From the NCBI GenBank assembly GCA_943348755.1, contig CALQYS010000005.1:1-51875 (forward strand): a stretch of 51,875 nt of DNA, read 5' to 3'. Source of the stretch: Candidatus Nomurabacteria bacterium (GTDB taxonomy: Bacteria > Patescibacteriota > Minisyncoccia > Phycocordibacterales > UBA9973). Positions 1 through 6,000 of the stretch are shown here, in pieces. Below the pieces are notes generated by a model, which was not told the origin of the DNA, did not search any database, and saw nothing but the letters and a program-made list of their open reading frames with translations. Made by a program: the position numbers and the translations under genes. How positions within the stretch are numbered: the first letter of the stretch is position 1; each line of letters opens with the position of its first letter.

Positions 1-75
1 GGTGGACCGTACAGGACTCGAACCTGCCACCCCCTCATTGCAAATGAGGTGCTCTACCAGATGAGCTAACGGCCC
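1..75 (-). tRNA. tRNA-Ala (anticodon TGC)
   Basis: On the minus strand a full cloverleaf can be drawn: acceptor GGGCCGT pairs with ACGGTCC, the D-arm is GCTC/GAGC, the anticodon loop is TTTGCAA with anticodon TGC, and the T-arm is CAGG-TTCGAGT-CCTG. The discriminator A and the first two bases of CCA are visible; the last A would lie just outside the window. TGC reads alanine GCN codons. Confidence 0.96.
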
Positions 76-194
76 AAATACAAGGATCATTCTATCTTAT
101 TTAACCCAAAATGCAAATTGCAGCCTTCTTTTTCTATTGTTTTTTCTATGATTTCTGATACTATGGTGAAAGCTCTTTTTAATTTAAAACATAT

Positions 195-316
195 TCCGAG
201 GTAGTTGAAATGCGGAGCATTTCAAAGGCGGAGGCACGAAGGTGCCGAGCCGGGGTCGAAGAATTTTCCAGCAGGAAAATATCTGTGACCAGCGGTTCCG
301 CTGAGCTATCCCGAGT
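195..316. repeat. hairpin-rich palindromic element with tRNA-like ends
   Basis: About 120 bp with four consecutive hairpins: TTGAAATGC/GCATTTCAA, GGCAC/GTGCC, TTTTCC/GGAAAA and AGCGG/CCGCT. The left end repeats the first bases of the tRNA-Asn that follows (TTCCGAGGTAG). The right end, read on the minus strand, is CTCGGGATAGCTCAGCGG, very like the same tRNA 5' half in inverted orientation. No complete cloverleaf forms, so it is not a working tRNA. It resembles the other long palindromes in this window in size and GC richness. Confidence 0.6.
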
Positions 317-325
317 ATAAAGTAT

Positions 326-400
326 TCCGAGGTAGCTCAGCGGTAGAGCGGTCGCCTGTTAAGCGATTGGTCGTAGGTTCGATCCCTACCCTCGGAGCCA
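326..400 (+). tRNA. tRNA-Asn (anticodon GTT)
   Basis: Acceptor TCCGAGG pairs with CCTCGGA, D-arm GCTC/GAGC, anticodon stem GTCGC/GCGAT with loop CTGTTAA (anticodon GTT), T-arm GTAGG-TTCGATC-CCTAC, discriminator G and an encoded CCA. All arms are intact. Confidence 0.97.
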
Positions 401-418
401 ATTGGGACAAACAAGTGA

Positions 419-424
419 TATAAT
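419..424 (+). promoter_or_regulatory. -10 box, leaderless spacing
   Basis: TATAAT ends 7 nt before the ATG at 432, so transcription should begin at or next to the start codon. This supports ATG 432 over the upstream in-frame TTG at 402. Confidence 0.6.
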
Positions 425-431
425 CTTGTCT

Positions 432-956
432 ATGAAAGAAGATAAAGAAGGTTTGAAAAAGACGGTAGAAGAATTTCCCTTTAAAGAAGGGCTAGGCGAA
501 GTATTGAAAAGAATCAAAGAACTACTAAAAACAAAAGATGTTGTTGTCGTTGCTTTTTCTGCTTCAAGCACTAATGTCGGAAAAAGCACATTAGCAAAGG
601 CAATATCTTCAGACCTAGAAGCTGAAAATATTTTTACTTTTAATAAACATTCAATAGAAGATTTAACTTACGAAGAGATTCAGTACACAGAAGAAGTTAT
701 GGGAGGGACATCTTGCAAAAAAGCAGTTATTATATTTGACCAATGCAGTTTTGGTCCTTTCTACCTTAATACGGATAAAGAGCGAGTAAGGCATGATGAG
801 GAAATTAAAAAAAAATTTAGAGGCAAGAAATTAACACCTAAAAAAGTTGATTTATGGGTAGGTATATCTAGTCAAGATCAGCCCTTTGGGAGTAGGGAGA
901 CCCCTATTGCAGATATTTTAATTAAAAATGAGTTAGCTAGAATTAAGGGGTTATAG
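432..956 (+). CDS. P-loop NTPase, kinase-like
   Basis: A 174-residue protein. Residues about 41-51 read SASSTNVGKST, a Walker A variant of the nucleoside/uridine-kinase type, and KKAVIIFDQCSF near residue 100 fits a Walker B strand. Basic residues dominate the C-terminal third. The start is placed at ATG 432 because of the TATAAT box 7 nt upstream. It lies between tRNA-Asn and the end of integrative element 1, so it belongs to the host flank. The fold is probably a small-molecule or nucleoside kinase, but the substrate cannot be read from the sequence. Confidence 0.75.
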   Translation: MKEDKEGLKKTVEEFPFKEGLGEVLKRIKELLKTKDVVVVAFSASSTNVGKSTLAKAISSDLEAENIFTFNKHSIEDLTYEEIQYTEEVMGGTSCKKAVIIFDQCSFGPFYLNTDKERVRHDEEIKKKFRGKKLTPKKVDLWVGISSQDQPFGSRETPIADILIKNELARIKGL

Positions 957-979
957 ATTCTGTTGTGAACGTCCTAGAG

Positions 980-1072
980 CTATACAATAGCCAATAATTC
1001 GCTCATTTTCCTCAACGTAACCCTAGGATAGGGGAACACCTCCTTCCATTTAATCGTTCGTAAGTTATCCTG
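980..1072 (-). pseudogene. recombinase C-terminal tail beyond a stop; left direct repeat
   Basis: In frame with the recombinase, beyond its TGA (1073-1075), the minus strand continues open for 30 codons ending at TAG 980-982 and contains NLRTIKWKEVFPYP. The copy at 8811-8916 encodes LLAWKYNLRTIKWEEMFPYP in the same register, with TGG where this copy has TGA. Differences are mostly third-position or conservative, so both were coding. The 39-bp core (1046-1084 against 8877-8915) is identical over 23 and 11 bp around a 5-bp variable centre. It marks one end of element 1. Confidence 0.65.
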
Positions 1073-2737
1073 TCAAGCGAGCAGAGTGCTTGAAGTGAGG
1101 CCAAAATCCTCGTGTCGAGCATTAACTAAAGGCTTTTCTGAGGTTCGTAATATTTTACGGGCTTCCAAAAGCTTTAACGAGCGGTTTGATGATGTTGCAG
1201 ACAAAGAACCTTTAGAAACAATGCTTTCTAGGGTTTTTTGCTGTTGTTCGTAGCTTTCATTTAGTTTCGGCATCCATTCTAGTAAATATTCACATGCTAA
1301 ATTGTAATTCGGCTTTATTTCATAACCGTCCTGCGTAAAGTTCGTAAATAATTGGGAGAATAATAATCTTTTCTCGTCTATTGTTGCTTTCTCGTAAATT
1401 TCTTTAGCCCTGAAAGCCAGCTCGTGAATTATCAAACGTAACTCCTGATAGTCGTCAGTCGTAGAAACCACTTTCTCAAGAGTAGATTCTAATGCGGTTT
1501 CTTCGGTCTTACACTCGTCAATTTTTCTCATGCAATACTCAAGGTCAACCTCTCTATTTATTTTTGCCTCGAAGTATTTATCTTTCTGCTTCCTTATATT
1601 CTCCAATAATCCATTTAGTCTCTGAACCTCAGTTTCCCTTAATTTAACCTGTTCCGCGTTTTCTTCCAAGATAATGCTCTCAATCCACTTGAGTACAGCC
1701 TCGTTCTTAGGGGCTATCATGCGAAATACAGGGTCTATTTGCTCTTCCACCATTTTCTCCTTGATGTAGGTTTTCTTCGGACAGTACCGTGATTTCAAGT
1801 GATTATTGCAATGTCCATACCAGTTGCCTTTTTGTAGTTCCCAACTAAGTACACCTCCGCAACCATCACAGAAGATTTTACTTTTGAATAAAGAATTGTG
1901 TTTAGTAGAAAGAGCAGTTTTACCTCTTCTCTTAAGAATACTTTGTGCTTTCTCAAATAAGTCTTTAGTAATTAAGGGTTCGTGTTTGGCCGGATAGACT
2001 TCGCCATTCCATCTCATTTTTCCGCAATAGAATGGGTCTTGAAGTAATTCATATATTCTACTCTGTAAAATCTTATTTCCACTCTTAGATCTAAGCCCAA
2101 TTTTATACATTTCATCTTCAATACTCATTACAGAATAATTTCCTGTGGCATATAATTCAAACATTTTTTTAATATGTGGTGCTGTCTCATTATCAACGAC
2201 ATGTATTTTATGTCCCTTTTCCCCGATAGTTTTGTATCCAGTCGGCGGTTTGGTCGGTAGCCAACCCTGTGCAATTTTTTCTTTCTGCCCCTTATGAACT
2301 TCCTCTGAAAGGTTGTTGGTGTAAAATCTGGCAACAGCGACTTTCATATCCCAGACAAGGTTTTCGTGAGCTTTGGTATTTTGACTTACAACAAAATTCT
2401 CTTTGACAAAATGAACTTCGTGGCTTTTGTCTTCGTGAACCCAATCACTCACAATCGCCGCATCCTTTAGATTTCTAGTCAAGCGGTCAATTTTTTCACA
2501 GAGAATAAGGTTTATATTATTTTTCTTAATAAATTGCAGAATTTCATTAAATTTCTTTCTCGCCTGTTTCCCGCTTGCCGACTCTGAAATTTTATAAATT
2601 TTTACAACAGCAAACTTATTCTTATTGGCATATTCTGTTAAAAGTTTTTCTTGGGCATCTAGAGAATATCCAGTATCTTCCTGTTCTTTACTTGAAACTC
2701 TGCAAATCTCTATTGCCCTTATAGTGTTATTTTTCAT
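1073..2737 (-). CDS. large serine recombinase (element 1)
   Basis: A 554-residue large serine recombinase that would integrate and excise element 1. The N-terminal resolvase domain has CRVSSKEQ with candidate nucleophile Ser15, then EKIDRLTRN. The recombinase domain follows (PPTGYKTIG, DPFYCGKMRWNGEVY). A zinc ribbon (CDGCGG ... HCNN ... YCPKK) lies near residues 290-325, then a long coiled coil rich in Lys/Glu (about 350-430). Its 3' end overlaps the left direct repeat, and the frame continues past the TGA into a conserved peptide, so the C-terminus may be shortened by a Trp-to-stop change. It points outward at the left edge of the element, as is common for integrative elements of this class. 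Confidence 0.95.
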   Translation of the reverse strand: MKNNTIRAIEICRVSSKEQEDTGYSLDAQEKLLTEYANKNKFAVVKIYKISESASGKQARKKFNEILQFIKKNNINLILCEKIDRLTRNLKDAAIVSDWVHEDKSHEVHFVKENFVVSQNTKAHENLVWDMKVAVARFYTNNLSEEVHKGQKEKIAQGWLPTKPPTGYKTIGEKGHKIHVVDNETAPHIKKMFELYATGNYSVMSIEDEMYKIGLRSKSGNKILQSRIYELLQDPFYCGKMRWNGEVYPAKHEPLITKDLFEKAQSILKRRGKTALSTKHNSLFKSKIFCDGCGGVLSWELQKGNWYGHCNNHLKSRYCPKKTYIKEKMVEEQIDPVFRMIAPKNEAVLKWIESIILEENAEQVKLRETEVQRLNGLLENIRKQKDKYFEAKINREVDLEYCMRKIDECKTEETALESTLEKVVSTTDDYQELRLIIHELAFRAKEIYEKATIDEKRLLFSQLFTNFTQDGYEIKPNYNLACEYLLEWMPKLNESYEQQQKTLESIVSKGSLSATSSNRSLKLLEARKILRTSEKPLVNARHEDFGLTSSTLLA

Positions 2738-2794
2738 ATTTTTATCTCTAGTAAACTCTTATAATTATAGCACACTGGTTAATTTTAGGATTGA

Positions 2795-2986
2795 TTATCC
2801 GCTGGACGGAGGGCTAAGTCCACCTTTCTCCTTTTTAATACGTTGGTGGATGTGAAATAGGGTTAAATAGTAGTTAGCTATCCCATTAGCAATTTCTCTA
2901 ACTTGGTTTTCTGTGTAATGCTCAAAACCAGCTAAGTCCTTGTGGAGTTCGATGAATTCTTTGATCTGTGCTGGTTTGAGTTCCAT
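2795..2986 (-). CDS. small helical protein next to the recombinase
   Basis: A 63-residue protein (MELKPAQIKEFIELHKDLAGFEHYTENQV...) with two predicted amphipathic helices and an Asn/Gln/Glu-rich middle. It lies between the recombinase and the terminase-small-like gene, all on the minus strand, with a 9-nt gap to the latter. Small proteins of this type often sit beside recombinases and may act as accessory or regulatory factors. That role is inferred from position only; I do not recognise the family. Confidence 0.55.
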   Translation of the reverse strand: MELKPAQIKEFIELHKDLAGFEHYTENQVREIANGIANYYLTLFHIHQRIKKEKGGLSPPSSG

Positions 2987-2994
2987 AGCTTATA

Positions 2995-3351
2995 TCATTT
3001 TGTTAAATCTTGGTTCTTTGAATACTTTTCACGGTCTTCTTGAATGTTTATCTGAAAAGCGGCAACAGGATTATAATTTCTTTTAACTCCAACTACCTCG
3101 TGTAATTCTTTAATAGCAACCATATCTCCCGATAGGGCTTTATTTTTAAGTATGGAAGACAGTTTTGGTAAAGCTTCCGATAAACTTTCTTCATATTCTT
3201 TAATCAATTCTTTGACTGCTCTTTTAATTAATTTCTGTTCAAGTGTTTCGGGAGGTCTTCCTGACAAATTGCCGGATACGCCCGGAACGAATTTCCCCTG
3301 ATAATCTCTGTTATTCCCTGTTTTTTTCTTCGTTTCTTGTTTGTTTTTCAT
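2995..3351 (-). CDS. terminase-small-subunit/DUF5681-like DNA-binding protein
   Basis: A 118-residue protein. The N-terminal stretch GKFVPGVSGNLSGRPPET matches the DUF5681 type often seen near phage terminases. A helical middle follows, and the C-terminus contains FQINIQEDREKY. That last motif recurs as FNIDEDREKY in the otherwise different 119-residue protein at 36942 in element 2, which links the two genes. It overlaps the ATPase gene upstream by 4 nt (ATGA), so the pair is probably translated together. A role in binding element DNA is inferred. Confidence 0.7.
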   Translation of the reverse strand: MKNKQETKKKTGNNRDYQGKFVPGVSGNLSGRPPETLEQKLIKRAVKELIKEYEESLSEALPKLSSILKNKALSGDMVAIKELHEVVGVKRNYNPVAAFQINIQEDREKYSKNQDLTK

Positions 3352-4688
3352 TTATTTACTTCATTTATATCGTTCACATCATTCACAACATTCACATCTT
3401 CACCTTGTATATCTGAATCAGTGATACCGAAGCGTGCTTTCCAAAGGTTTAATTTTTCTGCGTTTATCTCAAAATCTAGAGTAAATCCATTTCTTTTTCT
3501 GTATGCGTGTAGGTGAAGTTTCGACCTTAAATACCAACCAATTTTCTTTGGAGTTAGCTTGTCATCAAAATCAAATATATCCGAGTTAACATACTCGGCA
3601 ATTTCTCCTATAGTCGCTTCTTTTACTTTCTTTTCGTGCTGAAGTCTTAGGATTGCAAAAATGATGTCTGCCTCTCTAGAAAGATTCCTATCGGCAGTTA
3701 GTTCAACATTATACTTTTGTACAAACTCCCTCAGGGATTGCTTCATGACCTCATCATCAATGATCGTCATAAGTGGAGATATGATTTGATTCAGTCTCGG
3801 ATGCACACCCTCAATTGGTTTCTCATCATAGACAAGTTCCTTTTGATAGTTTCTGAAACGCCACATCAATAGCTTGTTACGAAGTTCACGAGCTTCATTC
3901 CAAAACTCATCGCTTAGCCTCCTAGGAATATCATCTCGTAGCTTGCCGCGACCCATTTCTTCCACAAGGAATCTACTCTCCAGTGCTTTATCATTGAAAG
4001 TTTCTCTGGTCGCAACAATTTTTGGTCCAAAAACATCAAAAGCTTTTAAGTCCTCCATGTCCTTACCACCCATTCGAAGTACATTACCCCCTTTCTGATA
4101 ACCGGCATTTAGTATCTTAATAATGTCGGTTGTCATATCACTGAACCGCAGATCCGCCTCATCGAGCACTAAAGTGCCTCTTATTTCGTTTAATATGCGG
4201 AATATAGGGGCTGTGGTAGTCGCTCCGCCCGTGAAAATGGGACGATAGCATATAGAGCCAATCACCTGTAAAAACCTGCTCTTACCGCTCCCAAAATCCC
4301 CTATAGCACGAAGATATGGAACTTCGTGGAAACGATCGTGAAGCCAGCTAAATAAGGCATAGTAAGAGGCAATCTGTTCATACATTGGAGATATTTCCAA
4401 ATACTTGTGAATAAATAATTGAATATCCTTCAACAGCTCTGCGTCCGTTCCGTACTCTAAGGGTTCAGATGGCAATAAAACTATGCCTTTGCTCACAATG
4501 TCATTCTTCCCATCAAGAGGAAAAACTTCCTCTTGCTCTTTATTTATTTTGTCAAAAAATTTAATTTCACCATCCTTATAAACTACAAAATGTGTCTGTT
4601 CTAATTTTGGGTCATATACTGTTTCGGCAATTTTATTTTCAGACACAAGAGACGCTTTTCTTGTTTTCTTTTTATTCTCATTTTTCAT
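3348..4688 (-). CDS. P-loop ATPase/helicase-like protein (element 1)
   Basis: A 446-residue protein. Walker A GDFGSGKSR is at residues 130-138 and Walker B LVLDEAD at 173-179, followed by an Arg-rich sensor region (KIVATRETFNDKALESRF). This order fits the AAA+/D5- or primase-helicase-like ATPases of small integrative elements. The C-terminal 100 residues look like a winged helix (EATIGEIAEYVNSDIF...KKIGWYLRSKL). The extreme C-terminus is a run of DVN/EVN repeats encoded by imperfect 9-bp DNA repeats. The equivalent slot in element 2 holds a zinc-finger ATPase of a different subfamily. A replication or maintenance role is inferred. Confidence 0.8.
   Translation of the reverse strand: MKNENKKKTRKASLVSENKIAETVYDPKLEQTHFVVYKDGEIKFFDKINKEQEEVFPLDGKNDIVSKGIVLLPSEPLEYGTDAELLKDIQLFIHKYLEISPMYEQIASYYALFSWLHDRFHEVPYLRAIGDFGSGKSRFLQVIGSICYRPIFTGGATTTAPIFRILNEIRGTLVLDEADLRFSDMTTDIIKILNAGYQKGGNVLRMGGKDMEDLKAFDVFGPKIVATRETFNDKALESRFLVEEMGRGKLRDDIPRRLSDEFWNEARELRNKLLMWRFRNYQKELVYDEKPIEGVHPRLNQIISPLMTIIDDEVMKQSLREFVQKYNVELTADRNLSREADIIFAILRLQHEKKVKEATIGEIAEYVNSDIFDFDDKLTPKKIGWYLRSKLHLHAYRKRNGFTLDFEINAEKLNLWKARFGITDSDIQGEDVNVVNDVNDINEVNK
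3358..3402. repeat. imperfect 9-bp repeats (TGTGAATGT type)
   Basis: On the minus strand the end of the ATPase gene is an imperfect tandem of GTGAATGTT-like units. A matching pair, GTGAATGTTGTGAAC, lies at about 5757-5771 upstream of the 276-residue gene. They could be iteron-like binding sites or simply low-complexity coding sequence. Confidence 0.35.
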
Positions 4689-4730
4689 AAGTATTTATCC
4701 AATTATTTATAATCTCCACAGGCTTTAAAC

Positions 4731-4761
4731 AAAAACTACCGCCCCCATGACGAAGCGGTAG
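4731..4761 (-). terminator. intrinsic terminator or attenuator before the ATPase gene
   Basis: On the minus strand GCTACCGC and GCGGTAG pair around a 12-nt loop, followed directly by TTTTTG. It lies between the -10 box at 4818-4823 and the ATPase start at 4688, so it would end transcripts from upstream or act as an attenuator. Confidence 0.65.
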
Positions 4762-4766
4762 CTTTT

Positions 4767-4823
4767 ACCCGATGACGTCATGGGTATGGTGAATTAAAAA
4801 AACTCACTCATGTGAGTATTATA
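4767..4823 (-). promoter_or_regulatory. promoter with two palindromic operators
   Basis: On the minus strand TATAAT (4823-4818) is followed at once by the palindrome ACTCAC-TCAT-GTGAGT (4802-4817) and then by ACCC-G-ATGACGTCAT-G-GGT (4767-4785). Palindromes touching the -10 box are typical repressor sites. No repressor gene is obvious in element 1 unless the 63-residue protein has that role. Confidence 0.45.
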
Positions 4824-4856
4824 AGATGACAATTTTAGAAAAAAGGTGACAGTTTT

Positions 4857-5687
4857 TTATTGGGGCATTTTAATGTGTTTTATCCTCTCTCTTATCTTTT
4901 TCATTTGATTTACCTTTAGTTTAATTTGTTTTTTATTTAAATTTGGATAGAGTTTTCCAACAACATCAAAATCGTTCAGCCGATCTTTTATAGACGGGAG
5001 GTTATTTGGAAAATAATTCTTTTGGTTATATCCACGTTTGCTAATTTTAATAGAGTTTAATTCGTTTTGAATTAGTGTTCTAAGTTCATCTTTAGATTTA
5101 CCAGGATTCTTCTCGACAATCGGCTTTGTTATCTGGTAAAAATAATCCGAATGATTTTTATAATTTTTCAACCTATCACCTGTTTCAGGAAAATAATGTG
5201 CCCAAAAAAATTTCTCATATTCCATAAGAGCTTTAAAGGATTGCATTGAAACATTTCTTTTTATCGTTAAATTATGAAAAGAAACCCAACGAAACATCAA
5301 GTAATTGATTACCGGACTAATCCACTCGTTGGAAAACCCAAAATCACTCATTAGCCGATCTACTCGCAAAAACATTTCGCGTCTTTTCTTTAGTGATACG
5401 GCACGAACATACGCAAGAGATATTTTTGTCATTTCGTAATCAAAACTCTCGGCCTGTTCTATCAGATTAAAATTAAGAACTGACCTTGCGGATTTTGACC
5501 CACGTTTAATGAACCAATTTTCAAACCAATCATTAAGTTTGGCACGTTCCGGTTTCAGAGCATATACAGCTTTAATAAATGAGATCAGATTTCTTTTTCC
5601 ATTAGGATTTTTTGCAGAAAGACCTCCCAAAAACTTTGCCAAAAAAACATAGCTATTTCTAAGGGTATTGCGATATTCTTCTGTCAT
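4857..5687 (-). CDS. uncharacterised protein of element 1
   Basis: A 276-residue basic protein, rich in Lys, Arg, Phe and Tyr, with no signal peptide or membrane segment. Features include WFENWFIKRGSKSARS, a helical middle (SFKALMEYEKFFWAHYF) and a strongly basic C-terminus (KKQIKLKVNQMKKIRERIKHIK) suited to nucleic-acid binding. It occupies the same slot, farthest from the recombinase and before the divergent protease, as the 262-residue protein at 39657 in element 2, but I see no clear sequence similarity between them. A replication-initiation or relaxosome-like role is possible but not shown. Confidence 0.7.
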   Translation of the reverse strand: MTEEYRNTLRNSYVFLAKFLGGLSAKNPNGKRNLISFIKAVYALKPERAKLNDWFENWFIKRGSKSARSVLNFNLIEQAESFDYEMTKISLAYVRAVSLKKRREMFLRVDRLMSDFGFSNEWISPVINYLMFRWVSFHNLTIKRNVSMQSFKALMEYEKFFWAHYFPETGDRLKNYKNHSDYFYQITKPIVEKNPGKSKDELRTLIQNELNSIKISKRGYNQKNYFPNNLPSIKDRLNDFDVVGKLYPNLNKKQIKLKVNQMKKIRERIKHIKMPQ

Positions 5688-5759
5688 GGGTAATGTTTAT
5701 GCCCTCAATTTCCAACTCATTTAACAATTTGTCTTCTGGGGTCATTAATGAACTTCGTG

Positions 5760-5774
5760 AATGTTGTGAACATT
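5760..5774. promoter_or_regulatory. palindrome AATGTT-GTG-AACATT, candidate operator
   Basis: A perfect 6-bp inverted repeat with a 3-bp spacer in the divergent region between the 276-residue gene and the protease leader. It shares GTGAATGTTGTGAA with the repeats at the end of the ATPase gene. Confidence 0.4.
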
Positions 5775-5823
5775 GCACTAGCTCATTTTACCATTTTATT
5801 GTATGCTAAAGAAGTCAATTAAA

Positions 5824-5990
5824 TAGAGACCTAACCCTTCAATTTCAAAGTTTAAGGCATGGTCAAATCCAGCTAAGGAGTGAAAAACCCGTCATTGGGA
5901 TTACCTTAGCTGGTCATACAGGGAAACCTGTATTGGATAGCGAAAGCTATCACCCAGTGATGGGCTTTTTGTTACCAATTATTAGATTAA
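5824..5990 (+). ncRNA. conserved pseudoknotted leader RNA, copy 1
   Basis: About 165 nt upstream of the protease, matched by a copy at 39351-39520. A nearly invariant 5' block (GACCTAACCCTT ... AAGGCATGGTC) can form a stem with an internal loop. P1 is CCAGCTAAGG (5869-5878) with CCTTAGCTGG (5904-5913). P2 is ATACAGG-GAAA-CCTGTAT (5916-5933). P3 is GATAGC-GAAA-GCTATC (5936-5951). P4 is CCCGTCATTGGG (5888-5899) with CCCAGTGATGGG (5953-5964), whose 5' strand lies in the P1 loop and so makes a pseudoknot. CTTTTTG follows P4. P1, P2 and P4 show compensatory changes against copy 2. It could be a cis-regulator or a free RNA of the element. Confidence 0.75.
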
Positions 5991-6000
5991 ACAAAATTAT

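Noticed and set aside
195-316. A third tRNA gene on the minus strand
   Set aside because: The GGGATAGCTCAGCGG start is tRNA-like, but D-arm closure, anticodon stem and T-arm do not form.
1073-1075. TGA reassigned to Trp or Gly
   Set aside because: The TGA aligns with TGG in the second copy, but many intact genes here end with TGA (msrA, the nucleotidyltransferase, the HAD gene, the 262-residue protein) at the expected length, so TGA is a stop.
5824-5990. Leader RNA as a hammerhead, twister, pistol, ZTP, fluoride or guanidine RNA
   Set aside because: None of the conserved sequence blocks of these classes, as I know them, is present; only the general pseudoknot form is shared.
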